37,302 bases of DNA from Parvularcula sp. GTDB lineage: Bacteria > Pseudomonadota > Alphaproteobacteria > Caulobacterales > Parvularculaceae. The first letter of the stretch is position 1. Every line of letters starts with the position of its first letter. The notes beneath the pieces are model-generated. The model had not been told where the DNA came from, made no database searches, and saw nothing but the letters and a program-made list of their open reading frames with translations. Shown here one piece after another: positions 9,523-16,493 of this stretch. The stretch spans positions 1 through 37,302 of the forward strand of contig PAIP01000028.1 in NCBI GenBank assembly GCA_002704915.1. Direction: 5' to 3'. Both the position numbers and the translations under genes were made by a program.

Positions 9523-10275
9523 ATGCCGATGAAGCATATCACCCGAACGGAAATCAATATCGGCGCGCGCGCCGCCCCCCTGATCGCCAGGGTCAATCGC
9601 CGCGCCAAACGGCTGATTCTAAAGGTCGATCCGATAGCTGGGGAAATTCATGTCACGGCGCCGTCAAAGCGTGCTGTTCCGGAAGCGATTCGATTCGCCA
9701 AGGATCGAATCGATTGGATCGCAAGTCAGCTCGCAGATGAGCTGCGCGCCAAGCCATTCGCAAATGGCATGCAAGTGCCCTATGAAGGATCGCAATATAT
9801 TATCCTTCATGATGATAAATTGCGCGGGGCGCCGCGAATCGAAAACGATGGCGAACCCGCCATTGTTGTAGGGGGGCGCGCGGAACACCTTAACCGGCGC
9901 CTGTGCGACTGGCTGAAACGCGAAGCGCGGCGCCGCCTGACCGAGCGGGTTGATCATCATTGCGCGCAGCTTGGCAAAAAGCGCGGCGCCTTGCGCGTGC
10001 GTGACACCAGAACGCGCTGGGGCTCATGTTCGTCGGAAGGCGACATGTCGTTCTGCTGGCGGCTGATTTTCGCGCCGCCGGAAATTCTCGATTATGTCGC
10101 CGCACATGAATGCGCGCATCTTGTTCACATGGATCACTCGCCCGCCTTCTGGCGCGTGGTGCGAGAGCTGGGCACCGATGCAGGCGGTGCTGCGCGGTGG
10201 CTCGATGCGAACGGTCCGGGCCTTTACGCCTATGGCGCCATGACCGAGAGCCCCGCGCCTCACCCGCCCGCGTGA
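9523..10275 (+). CDS. YgjP-like zinc metalloprotease (COG1451 / M48-type)
   Basis: A 250-residue cytoplasmic protein of the YgjP/WLM-like metallopeptidase family. The zinc motif is HECAH in [20 protein letters not shown] near the C-terminus, with the third ligand expected at His or Asp in the MDHS segment. The upstream segment [30 protein letters not shown] is the family's most conserved stretch. The N-terminal part (residues about 1-110) matches the usual small beta-rich region with [22 protein letters not shown]. The start at 9523 (MPMKHITR) is chosen because the frame upstream has only a TTG at 9469; the ATG at 9529 is equally possible. It is divergent from mutS with a gap of about 75 bases, and its 3' end overlaps the penicillin-binding protein gene by 16 bases tail to tail. 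The physiological substrate is unknown. Confidence 0.85.
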   Translation: MPMKHITRTEINIGARAAPLIARVNRRAKRLILKVDPIAGEIHVTAPSKRAVPEAIRFAKDRIDWIASQLADELRAKPFANGMQVPYEGSQYIILHDDKLRGAPRIENDGEPAIVVGGRAEHLNRRLCDWLKREARRRLTERVDHHCAQLGKKRGALRVRDTRTRWGSCSSEGDMSFCWRLIFAPPEILDYVAAHECAHLVHMDHSPAFWRVVRELGTDAGGAARWLDANGPGLYAYGAMTESPAPHPPA

Positions 10276-12215
10276 AGCACGGCCGCGATCGGGTCCGCTT
10301 CCTTCTGGCGTTCATAATAGACAGGCGGCGGCAGAGCCCGCGAAAGGATCTCGCTCCAGATAATCGCCGGCGCACGTCCGCCCGTCACATCCTGCATAGG
10401 TTTGTTGTCGTCACGCCCGATCCACACGACCCCCACAAGACCGCCGGCATGGCCCGCAAACCAGGCGTCGCGGCTGTCCTGCGTCGTGCCGGTCTTGCCC
10501 GCGGCGCGATAGCCCGGCACCGCCGCAGCGCGGCCTGTGCCCCACGCCACGACACTCGCCAGCATGTCATCCACTTCGGCGATCGCGCTGGCCGGCGCTG
10601 CCTCTTCGATGATCGATCCTTTGCGCTGATAGACAAGGTCGCCGTCCACGGTCTCGATACGCTCAATGACATGAGGCTCCACTCGAAACCCGCCATTGGC
10701 GAAGGGCGCGTAGGCGACGGCGAGCTCAAGCGGCGAGACCGCATCGACGCCGAGCGCCAGGGATGGCCCTGAGGTCAGCTCTCCCGACCAGCCCATGCGG
10801 CGCGCAGCCGCACGCACATTGGCGCGGCCTGTTCGTTCCTGCACCCGCAACGCGGCGCTGTTTAAAGATCGCACAAGCGCTTCGCGCAATGTCACTTCGC
10901 CGAAATATTTGTCCTTGTAGTTGCCGGGCGTGTAACCGCCAATGTCGATAGGCGCGTCAAGCACCGTTGCATCCGGGTTTTCGCCATGCATGACGCCCGC
11001 AAGATAAACAAAGGGTTTGAAGGCTGACCCCGGCTGGCGTTTCGCCTGGGTCGCGCGGTTATACTGGCTTCTTGCATAATCGCGTCCGCCAATCATCCCG
11101 CGCACAGCCCCCTCCCCGTCAAGGAGAATTGCCGCAGTTTCCACATCATCAAGCCCGTCGCCAGCCATGGCGAGACCGGCGGTCAGACCCATTTCCGCCG
11201 CCGCCTGGACGCGAGGATCGAATGTTGTGCGCACCACAAAGTCCGCATCCACATCATTCGTCAGGGCGCGCACCTCTTTAAGGGCGTAATCGACAAAATA
11301 GGGCGCGGCTTCGAAACGCGGCGAGGCGAGCAACACCGGGTCCGCAATTACCGCATCGGCTTCCTCGCGACTCAAAAATTTTGCGGTCACCATTTGCTCG
11401 ATCACCAGCCGGCCGCGCTTGCCTGAGTCTTCCGGGTTCGATGTGGGCGCATAACGCGACGGCGCCTTTAAAAGGCCCGCTAGGACCGCCGCCTCGCCTA
11501 CTGACAGGTGGCGGGCGGACTTCCCGAAATAGCGATAGCTGGCGGCGTCGACGCCATAAGCGCCAGCGCCGAAATAGACCCGGTTGAGATAAAGCGTCAG
11601 GATTTCGTCTTTGGTGAATTTACGCTCCAGCCAGAAAGCCAGCATCAATTCCTGAATTTTCCGCTTGATGGTCCTGTCGCTCGACAGGAATACATTTTTT
11701 GCAAGCTGTTGCGTGATGGTCGAACCGCCCTGACGCACAGCGCCCTCATTGGCGTTGACGATCAGCGCCCGGATGATCGATACCGGATTGGCGCCGAAGT
11801 GGTGGTAGAAATTCCGGTCCTCGACGGCGAGCACGGCTTCCGGCACATGGTCCGGCAATTGCGACAGCTTTACAGGCGCGCCTTGCGCGACGCCCTGCAG
11901 CATGATCGGCGCCCCGTCCGCTGCAAGCAGCGTAATGCGCGGACCGCCCCCTTCACGCCAGAGACCGGCGGGGTCCGGAAGATCGCTCGCGAAATAAGCA
12001 AACAGGGCCGCAAGGCCGATCAGCGCCGTGAAGGCGAAAACGCTGAGCTCTCCCGCCGCCCGGGCAAAGGGTTCAAACCGGTTGCGTGCGGCTTTGCTGC
12101 GACGCCGGCCCCTGGATGCGCGACGGCGCCGGGCGGGCGAGATGCGCCCGCGCGCTGCGGTTCTGCGCTTCGTTGATTTCTTTCGCTTTGCAGGCGCCAT
12201 GGCCCTTTTATGCAT
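10260..12215 (-). CDS. Class A penicillin-binding protein (PBP1A-family, bifunctional)
   Basis: Bifunctional peptidoglycan synthase anchored in the inner membrane, polymerising glycan strands and cross-linking peptides. Of 651 residues, 1-50 are a very basic Arg/Lys-rich cytoplasmic tail, about 58-75 form one transmembrane segment, and the GT51 transglycosylase follows with catalytic E132 in VEDRNFYHHFG, then RQGGSTITQQLAKN and RKIQELMLAFWLE. The transpeptidase has S397-x-x-K400 (SAFK), S450-x-N452 (SLN) and K574-T-G. It is shorter than classical PBP1A (about 750-850) and shows no room for a large OB-fold insert. The start may be the ATG at 12215 or that at 12200 (MAPAKRKK); neither has an ideal ribosome site, though AAAAGGG lies just before the latter. 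Confidence 0.95.
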   Translation of the reverse strand: MHKRAMAPAKRKKSTKRRTAARGRISPARRRRASRGRRRSKAARNRFEPFARAAGELSVFAFTALIGLAALFAYFASDLPDPAGLWREGGGPRITLLAADGAPIMLQGVAQGAPVKLSQLPDHVPEAVLAVEDRNFYHHFGANPVSIIRALIVNANEGAVRQGGSTITQQLAKNVFLSSDRTIKRKIQELMLAFWLERKFTKDEILTLYLNRVYFGAGAYGVDAASYRYFGKSARHLSVGEAAVLAGLLKAPSRYAPTSNPEDSGKRGRLVIEQMVTAKFLSREEADAVIADPVLLASPRFEAAPYFVDYALKEVRALTNDVDADFVVRTTFDPRVQAAAEMGLTAGLAMAGDGLDDVETAAILLDGEGAVRGMIGGRDYARSQYNRATQAKRQPGSAFKPFVYLAGVMHGENPDATVLDAPIDIGGYTPGNYKDKYFGEVTLREALVRSLNSAALRVQERTGRANVRAAARRMGWSGELTSGPSLALGVDAVSPLELAVAYAPFANGGFRVEPHVIERIETVDGDLVYQRKGSIIEEAAPASAIAEVDDMLASVVAWGTGRAAAVPGYRAAGKTGTTQDSRDAWFAGHAGGLVGVVWIGRDDNKPMQDVTGGRAPAIIWSEILSRALPPPVYYERQKEADPIAAVLHAGG

Positions 12216-12322
12216 CGGATCTTGTGGTTAACGGCTGGTAAACGCGAACAAGGGCCCGGCCAAACGTTTCGCAGGGCCCCATTTGGCGCCATACTGATGG
12301 CATCCGGCCCTGAAGGCCGAAA

Positions 12323-12339
12323 ACGGCGTGAGACGCCGT
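12323..12339. promoter_or_regulatory. 17-bp perfect palindrome upstream of the TetR gene, possible operator
   Basis: ACGGCGT-GAG-ACGCCGT is an exact inverted repeat with 7-base arms and a 3-base centre, 33 bases before the TetR-family start codon. TetR-family regulators typically bind palindromes of this size near their own promoters, so autoregulation is a reasonable guess. In RNA it would fold as a short hairpin in the leader, which is the alternative reading. Confidence 0.4.
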
Positions 12340-12371
12340 CAGAAGAAAAGAAATGGGGCAAAGGGATCAGC

Positions 12372-12995
12372 ATGTCGGAAGCCGCCGCCGCAGGAGAGGC
12401 GCTGGACGAAAAAACCGAAGCCATCGTCGACGCCGCCAGAAAAACATTTTTGACGCGGGGCTTCGATGGCGCAAGCATGGACCAGATTGCGCTTGTCGCA
12501 GGGGTTTCAAAACGCACTGTCTATAATCGCTTCCGATCGAAGGAAGAGCTCTTCGGCGCAGCTATAATGGAGAGCTGCAAAGATTATTTGCCGGTGGATG
12601 TCGATGATATTGAAGCGAGCCTCCCCCCGGACGAAGTCATCCGTGCGCTCGGACGCCAGTTTTTGTGCGGCGTCCTGAAACCCGAGGCGTTATCCCTGCG
12701 CCGCATTGCTTCCTTTGAAGCCGGACGCAACCCGGCCATCGGAAAAACTTATCTGGAACATGGCGCTGAGTGGATGGTGAAGAAATGCGCGCCGATCCTT
12801 GCCCGACTTGCGGTGCGCGGCGCCTATAGGATCGACAACCCCGAAGAAGCGGTCTGGCAATTGGGCGCCCTTCTGACAGAGCCGCTTTATACGCGAGTGC
12901 TTCTCGGCGGCGGCCCGGACGATATGGACGCCGCCATCGATCGCCAGATCGAACGCGGCGTGACCGCTTTTAAAAAGATTTACGGGACGAAATAG
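12372..12995 (+). CDS. TetR/AcrR-family transcriptional regulator
   Basis: A 207-residue regulator. The N-terminal helix-turn-helix is clear: EAIVDAARKTFLTRGFDGASMDQIALVAGVSKRTVYNRFRSKEELF covers roughly residues 17-62, with the recognition helix VSKRTVYNRF. The rest is an all-helical ligand/dimer domain of the kind labelled TetR_C in AcrR-like proteins, with no recognisable ligand signature. The ATG at 12372 is selected over upstream in-frame starts because AAAGGG precedes it by about 7 bases and the conserved domain begins soon after. It is divergent from the penicillin-binding protein gene and convergent with the OmpA gene. The target genes are unknown; the palindrome at 12323-12339 may be its own operator. 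Confidence 0.9.
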   Translation: MSEAAAAGEALDEKTEAIVDAARKTFLTRGFDGASMDQIALVAGVSKRTVYNRFRSKEELFGAAIMESCKDYLPVDVDDIEASLPPDEVIRALGRQFLCGVLKPEALSLRRIASFEAGRNPAIGKTYLEHGAEWMVKKCAPILARLAVRGAYRIDNPEEAVWQLGALLTEPLYTRVLLGGGPDDMDAAIDRQIERGVTAFKKIYGTK

Positions 12996-13042
12996 AAACA
13001 CCGAAAGACTCGGCTTGATTTTTCACCCCTCCGGCCAAAACA

Positions 13043-13071
13043 AAACCGGCGCAGCAATGCTGCGCCGGTTT
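13043..13071. terminator. Bidirectional terminator hairpin between the TetR and OmpA genes
   Basis: AAACCGGCGCAG, loop CAATG, CTGCGCCGGTTT: a perfect 12-base stem in the 102-base gap between two convergent genes. The A/T ends of the arms provide a short U-run on both strands, so it can serve both transcripts. Confidence 0.8.
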
Positions 13072-13097
13072 CTAAGACCGATGATTCGTGTCCGTTC

Positions 13098-14246
13098 TTA
13101 TTCGAACGAAATCACAACATCCGAGCGACGGTTAAGCGGCTCGCGAACGCCATCCGGCGTCGGCTTGGCGAGGTTCGTTTCACCGTAAGCTTCGAGACGA
13201 ATGCTGTCCGCCGGAACGCCATTGGCGATCAGCGCATCGCGCACGGTGCGCGCACGACGCTCAGACAGAGCCTGGTTGTAGGCCGAGCTGCCCGACGTGT
13301 CGGTGTTGCCCGCAACGACAACCGTTTCAATGTCGTTTTCAAGCGCGCGCGAGGCGGCTTCCTGAACGAGCGTGGAAGCCTGCGGCGTCAGATTCGATTT
13401 GTCGTAATCGAAATAGACCGTGAAGTTGATCGGCTCGAGGTCCGCAGCCTGGTTTTCAACAACCTGCGGCGGGCAGGAAGCGGTGACCGGCACGCTGGAG
13501 CCGTCCCAGCAATCTTTATATTCGACGGCCGGCGCCGGCGCGTCGCCGAAATTCCAGCGCAAGCCCGCAAAAAGACTGTGGGCCTTGTTGGAGGTTTCGA
13601 TCTCAGTCGGAATGCCGCCAAGGGTGCCGTCATACTCGCCCTTGCCTGCGCGGAAGTAGCGATAGGAAATGTCCAGGGCGAGACCTTCTGCAAGATCGAA
13701 GGCCAGACCGGCGATGCCCTGCATTGCGGGCTCCCAGTTCGAAGCGCCATAAGCGATCGTGCCCGGGGCGGGGATGCCTGCCGGATTGGTGCCGATGATG
13801 TCGTGATCGATATTGGCGACGCCGGCGCCGAAGCCGAGATAAGGCGTCGCAATCGAACCGGTGTCGAAATCATAGAGGAAATTCACCAGGACCGCTTTTG
13901 TGGTCGTGGACCCGGAAATCGTTCCGTCCGGCCAGCCAGAGAACCCGGCGCCATCGGGATCGATGGAATCGATGCTGTTGTCGCGATAGGAGAATTCAAT
14001 CTCTGTGCGCCAGCTATTGCCCCAAGCGCGGCCGATAGCGGCGTAAACGCCGATGCCATTGTCGTAATCGGCGCTGGAGTCAAAAGAGTAGGCTCCGCCG
14101 CCGCCCGGCTGGTCATTGGTAACGTCTTGTTCGCCCATGTAGTTAAGGCCAGCGCCAATCGCGCCATAAAGCCCCTCATAGGCCTGCGCCGCCGGCGCAA
14201 CCGCCATTGTCGCCGCAGCTGCGAGCAAAGTCGTCTTGAGTTTCAT
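13098..14246 (-). CDS. OmpA-family outer-membrane protein
   Basis: A 382-residue outer-membrane protein joining a beta-barrel to a peptidoglycan-binding domain. Residues 1-22 are a signal peptide (MKLKTTLLAAAATMAVAPAA) with cleavage after AQA. Residues about 23-245 form an OmpA-like eight-strand barrel (YEGLYGAIGAGLNYMG at its start, alternating aromatic strands such as SWRTEIEFSYRDNS). A linker with two cysteines (DCWDGSSVPVTASC) follows, then the OmpA C-terminal domain from INFTVYFDYDKSNLTP, with the diaminopimelate-binding segments AGNTDTSGS and LSERRARTVRDALIANG and the end EPLNRRSDVVI. The start at 14246 is well supported: AGGAGG lies 7 bases upstream, while the upstream in-frame start lacks one. 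It is probably highly expressed and tethers the outer membrane to the wall. Confidence 0.93.
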   Translation of the reverse strand: MKLKTTLLAAAATMAVAPAAQAYEGLYGAIGAGLNYMGEQDVTNDQPGGGGAYSFDSSADYDNGIGVYAAIGRAWGNSWRTEIEFSYRDNSIDSIDPDGAGFSGWPDGTISGSTTTKAVLVNFLYDFDTGSIATPYLGFGAGVANIDHDIIGTNPAGIPAPGTIAYGASNWEPAMQGIAGLAFDLAEGLALDISYRYFRAGKGEYDGTLGGIPTEIETSNKAHSLFAGLRWNFGDAPAPAVEYKDCWDGSSVPVTASCPPQVVENQAADLEPINFTVYFDYDKSNLTPQASTLVQEAASRALENDIETVVVAGNTDTSGSSAYNQALSERRARTVRDALIANGVPADSIRLEAYGETNLAKPTPDGVREPLNRRSDVVISFE

Positions 14247-14503
14247 CTTTCCCCTCCTCAGGTGGACCAAAGATCGGCCGCCAGACCAAGGATGCGGGCG
14301 GCTTCCGGTGAATTTCAGGTTTTCCGTAGCGTTTTTACCCCACGAAATATAGCCTGTTTCCGTCGAATTTCATCCAATCGACTATTATCCCATTAACGAT
14401 GTTGCATCAACGCATCGCCATGGGCAACCTTCCTACACTTTCTCACCCGGGAAGGTTGCACCCGCAGGTACAGCCGCCAACCCGAAAAATGAGACGCACA
14501 GCC
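14247..14503. other. Divergent intergenic region between OmpA and the M28 peptidase
   Basis: About 257 bases between two divergent genes. It must hold both promoters but no good -35/-10 pair could be picked on either strand. A TATATT on the minus strand near 14345-14350 lacks a partner at correct spacing. No hairpin, repeat or small gene stands out. Confidence 0.5.
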
Positions 14504-15865
14504 ATGACGCGCCACGCCATAGTCGCCATTTTGTTCATGATTTCAGGGCCTTTAGCCGCCGCGGAGGGCGAAAATGCAGACCTCCTCCATCGGCTGCAGG
14601 CGCAAGTGTCGGCAGAGCGCATCGAAACAGATATTAACGTTCTGGCAAGCTTTGGCACACGCCACACTCTCTCGGAAACCGCGTCGGACAGTCGCGGCAT
14701 CGGCGCGGCCCGGCGCTGGATCGAGGCGGAATTCAAGGCGATCTCGGCGGACTGCGGCGGCTGCCTTGAGGTGGTTACGGTCAGCGACTTCATAGAGGGC
14801 GAGCGGCGCATTCCCGAGCGCACGGAAATCGTCAACGTCATCGCCATCCAGCGCGGCACGCTCGATCGCGACCGCATTGTCATGATGAGCGGCGATATCG
14901 ATTCGCGGGTCAGCGACCCCCTCGACTCAACGTCGGACAGCCCCGGCGCAAATGACAACGCCTCCGGCATGGCCGGGGTGCTTGAGGCCGCCCGAGTTCT
15001 TTCAAAGCACAAATTCGCGGGCACGATCGTTTTCGCCGGTCTCTCCGGAGAAGAGCAGGGCCTTTTTGGCGGCAAGATTCTAGCCAGGCACGCGCTGGCT
15101 CAGGGCTGGCGTGTGAAGGCGGTCCTGAACAACGACATGATCGGCAATATCGAGGGCGTCGACGGCGTCATCGACAATGCAACGGCGCGCGTTTTTTCCG
15201 AAGGCGTGCGCGCCGTGGAAACGCCGGAAGAAGCCAGAATCCGTCGCTTCACCGGCGGCGAAGTCGACTCTCCCTCTCGCAATCTCGCCCGCTATATCGA
15301 TCAGCTTGCAGATCAATTCATCCCCAATCTCGGTATAATGATGATTTATCGGCTCGACCGGTTCTCGCGCGGCGGACATCACCGGCCTTTTAATGAAGCC
15401 GGCATGCCGGGGGTGAGAATCATGGAAACCCATGAGAACTATACACGCCAACATCAGGATCTCAGAACCGAAGACGACATAGCTTATGGCGATGTCGTCT
15501 CCGGCGTGAATTTCGATTATGCGCGAAAACTCACGTCTTTGAATGTGGTTGCGCTTGCCGCCATGGCTTCAGCGCCGCCTTTCCCCGCCCATGTCGAGAT
15601 CGAAGGCGCCGTTCAGCCTTCCACGACGCTGAAATGGACAAGGCCGTCGGGACGCGCCGCCCGCAATCTCAAAGGCTATCGCATCCATTGGCGTCTCACT
15701 GACGCGCCGCAATGGACGCACAGCATCTATGTCGGCGACGTCGAACAATTTACGCTCGAAAACCGCGTCATTGACAATTATTTCTTCGGCGTCTCGTCGG
15801 TTGCAAAAGACGGCGCCGAGAGCCCCGTTGTCTTTCCAGGCCCCGCCGGCAGTTTTGGCGACTAA
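14504..15865 (+). CDS. Secreted M28-family metallopeptidase with C-terminal fibronectin III-like domain
   Basis: An exported aminopeptidase-type enzyme of about 453 residues. From the ATG at 14504, residues 1-20 form a signal peptide (RHAIVAILFMISGPLAAA). The M28 domain spans about 40-380: SGDIDSRVSD (129-138), GANDNASG with ligand D151, GLSGEEQGLFGG with E183/E184 (base and ligand), NNDMIGN with D211, and the late His in TRQHQD near 317. At the first zinc-ligand position the usual His of GHxDS is Asp (D131). The last 90 residues (VEIEGAVQPSTTLKWTRP to the end) look like a fibronectin III fold. The frame is open from 14399 with no good ribosome site; 14489 is an alternative start. Substrate and cofactor state are unproven. 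Confidence 0.87.
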   Translation: MTRHAIVAILFMISGPLAAAEGENADLLHRLQAQVSAERIETDINVLASFGTRHTLSETASDSRGIGAARRWIEAEFKAISADCGGCLEVVTVSDFIEGERRIPERTEIVNVIAIQRGTLDRDRIVMMSGDIDSRVSDPLDSTSDSPGANDNASGMAGVLEAARVLSKHKFAGTIVFAGLSGEEQGLFGGKILARHALAQGWRVKAVLNNDMIGNIEGVDGVIDNATARVFSEGVRAVETPEEARIRRFTGGEVDSPSRNLARYIDQLADQFIPNLGIMMIYRLDRFSRGGHHRPFNEAGMPGVRIMETHENYTRQHQDLRTEDDIAYGDVVSGVNFDYARKLTSLNVVALAAMASAPPFPAHVEIEGAVQPSTTLKWTRPSGRAARNLKGYRIHWRLTDAPQWTHSIYVGDVEQFTLENRVIDNYFFGVSSVAKDGAESPVVFPGPAGSFGD

Positions 15866-15963
15866 TGTTCGCAAGCGCACACTTCTCAAAAGCGGCAAGA
15901 ATTTCGAGCGATTTCGCAACCTATTTGGGAATGACGGCGACGGCGCACGCGCTGCGCCCGTCA

Positions 15964-15992
15964 TTGAGTCATCTTTCTTGTAGAAATATGAT
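15964..15992 (+). promoter_or_regulatory. Strong sigma70-type promoter for the 42-residue peptide gene
   Basis: TTGAGT (15964-15969), a spacer of exactly 17 bases and TATGAT (15987-15992). The -10 is 5 of 6 to consensus and the -35 starts TTGA. It is among the best housekeeping-like promoters in the window. The predicted start is near 16000, giving a leader of about 47 bases that can fold: CGGTT (16000-16004) with AACCG (16021-16025), around CCCCGCGGGG (16010-16019). Confidence 0.65.
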
Positions 15993-16046
15993 TACCGTTC
16001 GGTTAGGCTCCCCGCGGGGAAACCGATTTAAACGTGGGGTGTCCAA

Positions 16047-16175
16047 ATGAAAGCTCTTCTTTGGCTTATTCTTTTGCTGCTGGCTGCGGTCGGCGTTGCG
16101 TCTATCGTGGATTATCTTGATCTCTATGACGTTCCGATGGTGGAAGTTTCCAAACAGGAAGCTATCGCCGAATAG
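16047..16175 (+). CDS. Small single-pass membrane peptide, 42 residues, unknown family
   Basis: I do not recognise this protein. It begins MKALLWLILLLLAAVGVA, a single hydrophobic helix at residues 3-20, followed by a short acidic tail with DYLDLYD, ending KQEAIAE. The basic residue at position 2 and acidic tail suggest the N-terminus is inside and the tail is periplasmic, or that the helix is a signal sequence without a clear cleavage site. It stands alone: a promoter at 15964-15992, a structured leader, a GGGGTG ribosome site about 6 bases upstream, and a terminator at 16182-16237, immediately before the cobalamin riboswitch. The complete transcription unit argues that it is real. The alternative is that the transcript is a small RNA and the frame is incidental. 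Confidence 0.6.
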   Translation: MKALLWLILLLLAAVGVASIVDYLDLYDVPMVEVSKQEAIAE

Positions 16176-16181
16176 TCTTCT

Positions 16182-16237
16182 CACGCCCTGAAGCCTGTCT
16201 CGCCTCCATGGCTTGCGTCGCTTCAGGGCGTGTTTTA
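16182..16237 (+). terminator. Intrinsic terminator after the 42-residue peptide gene
   Basis: CACGCCCTGAAGC (16182-16194) pairs perfectly with GCTTCAGGGCGTG (16220-16232); the 13-base stem is followed by TTTTAT. The loop is 25 bases. It begins 7 bases after the stop codon and insulates the B12 operon from upstream transcription. Confidence 0.85.
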
Positions 16238-16249
16238 TCTCATGACATG

Positions 16250-16410
16250 ACGGTGCTCCCTTAACGGGAGAGAATAGGGAACGCGGTGATAATCCGCGGC
16301 TGTGCCCGCAACTGTGAGCGGTGAGGCGCCCGCCGACACGCCACCGGATGATGCGATCCGGGAAGGCGGCGACGCGTCGAAGACCCGCAAAGCCAGGAGA
16401 CCTGCCGTCA
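16250..16410 (+). promoter_or_regulatory. Cobalamin riboswitch (adenosylcobalamin type)
   Basis: Conserved cobalamin aptamer segments occur in order: GGTGCTCCC and GGGAG (P2-like stem), AGGGAACGCGGTG, ATAATCCGCGGCTGTGCCCG, CAACTGTGAGCGG, the GATCCGGGAAGGCGG region, GAAGACCCGCAAAGC and the B12 box AGCCAGGAGACCTGCC (16391-16406). It precedes a TonB receptor and B12 ABC importer, the standard place for repression of uptake by adenosylcobalamin. Confidence 0.95.
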
Positions 16411-16419
16411 ATGTCGTCT

Positions 16420-16455
16420 CTCGTCCGGCCGGGATCAGCCGGAGCGAGCGGTTTT
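16420..16455 (+). terminator. Expression-platform terminator of the cobalamin riboswitch
   Basis: CTCG-TCCGGC (16420-16429) pairs with GCCGGA-G-CGAG (16438-16448) with one bulged G, followed by CGGTTTTG. It sits right after the aptamer and about 40 bases before btuB, consistent with premature termination when the ligand is bound. The U-run is short, so control of translation could contribute. Confidence 0.6.
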
Positions 16456-16493
16456 GTCCGTCATGACGACTTTCGCAACGGAAAGGAATCGTC

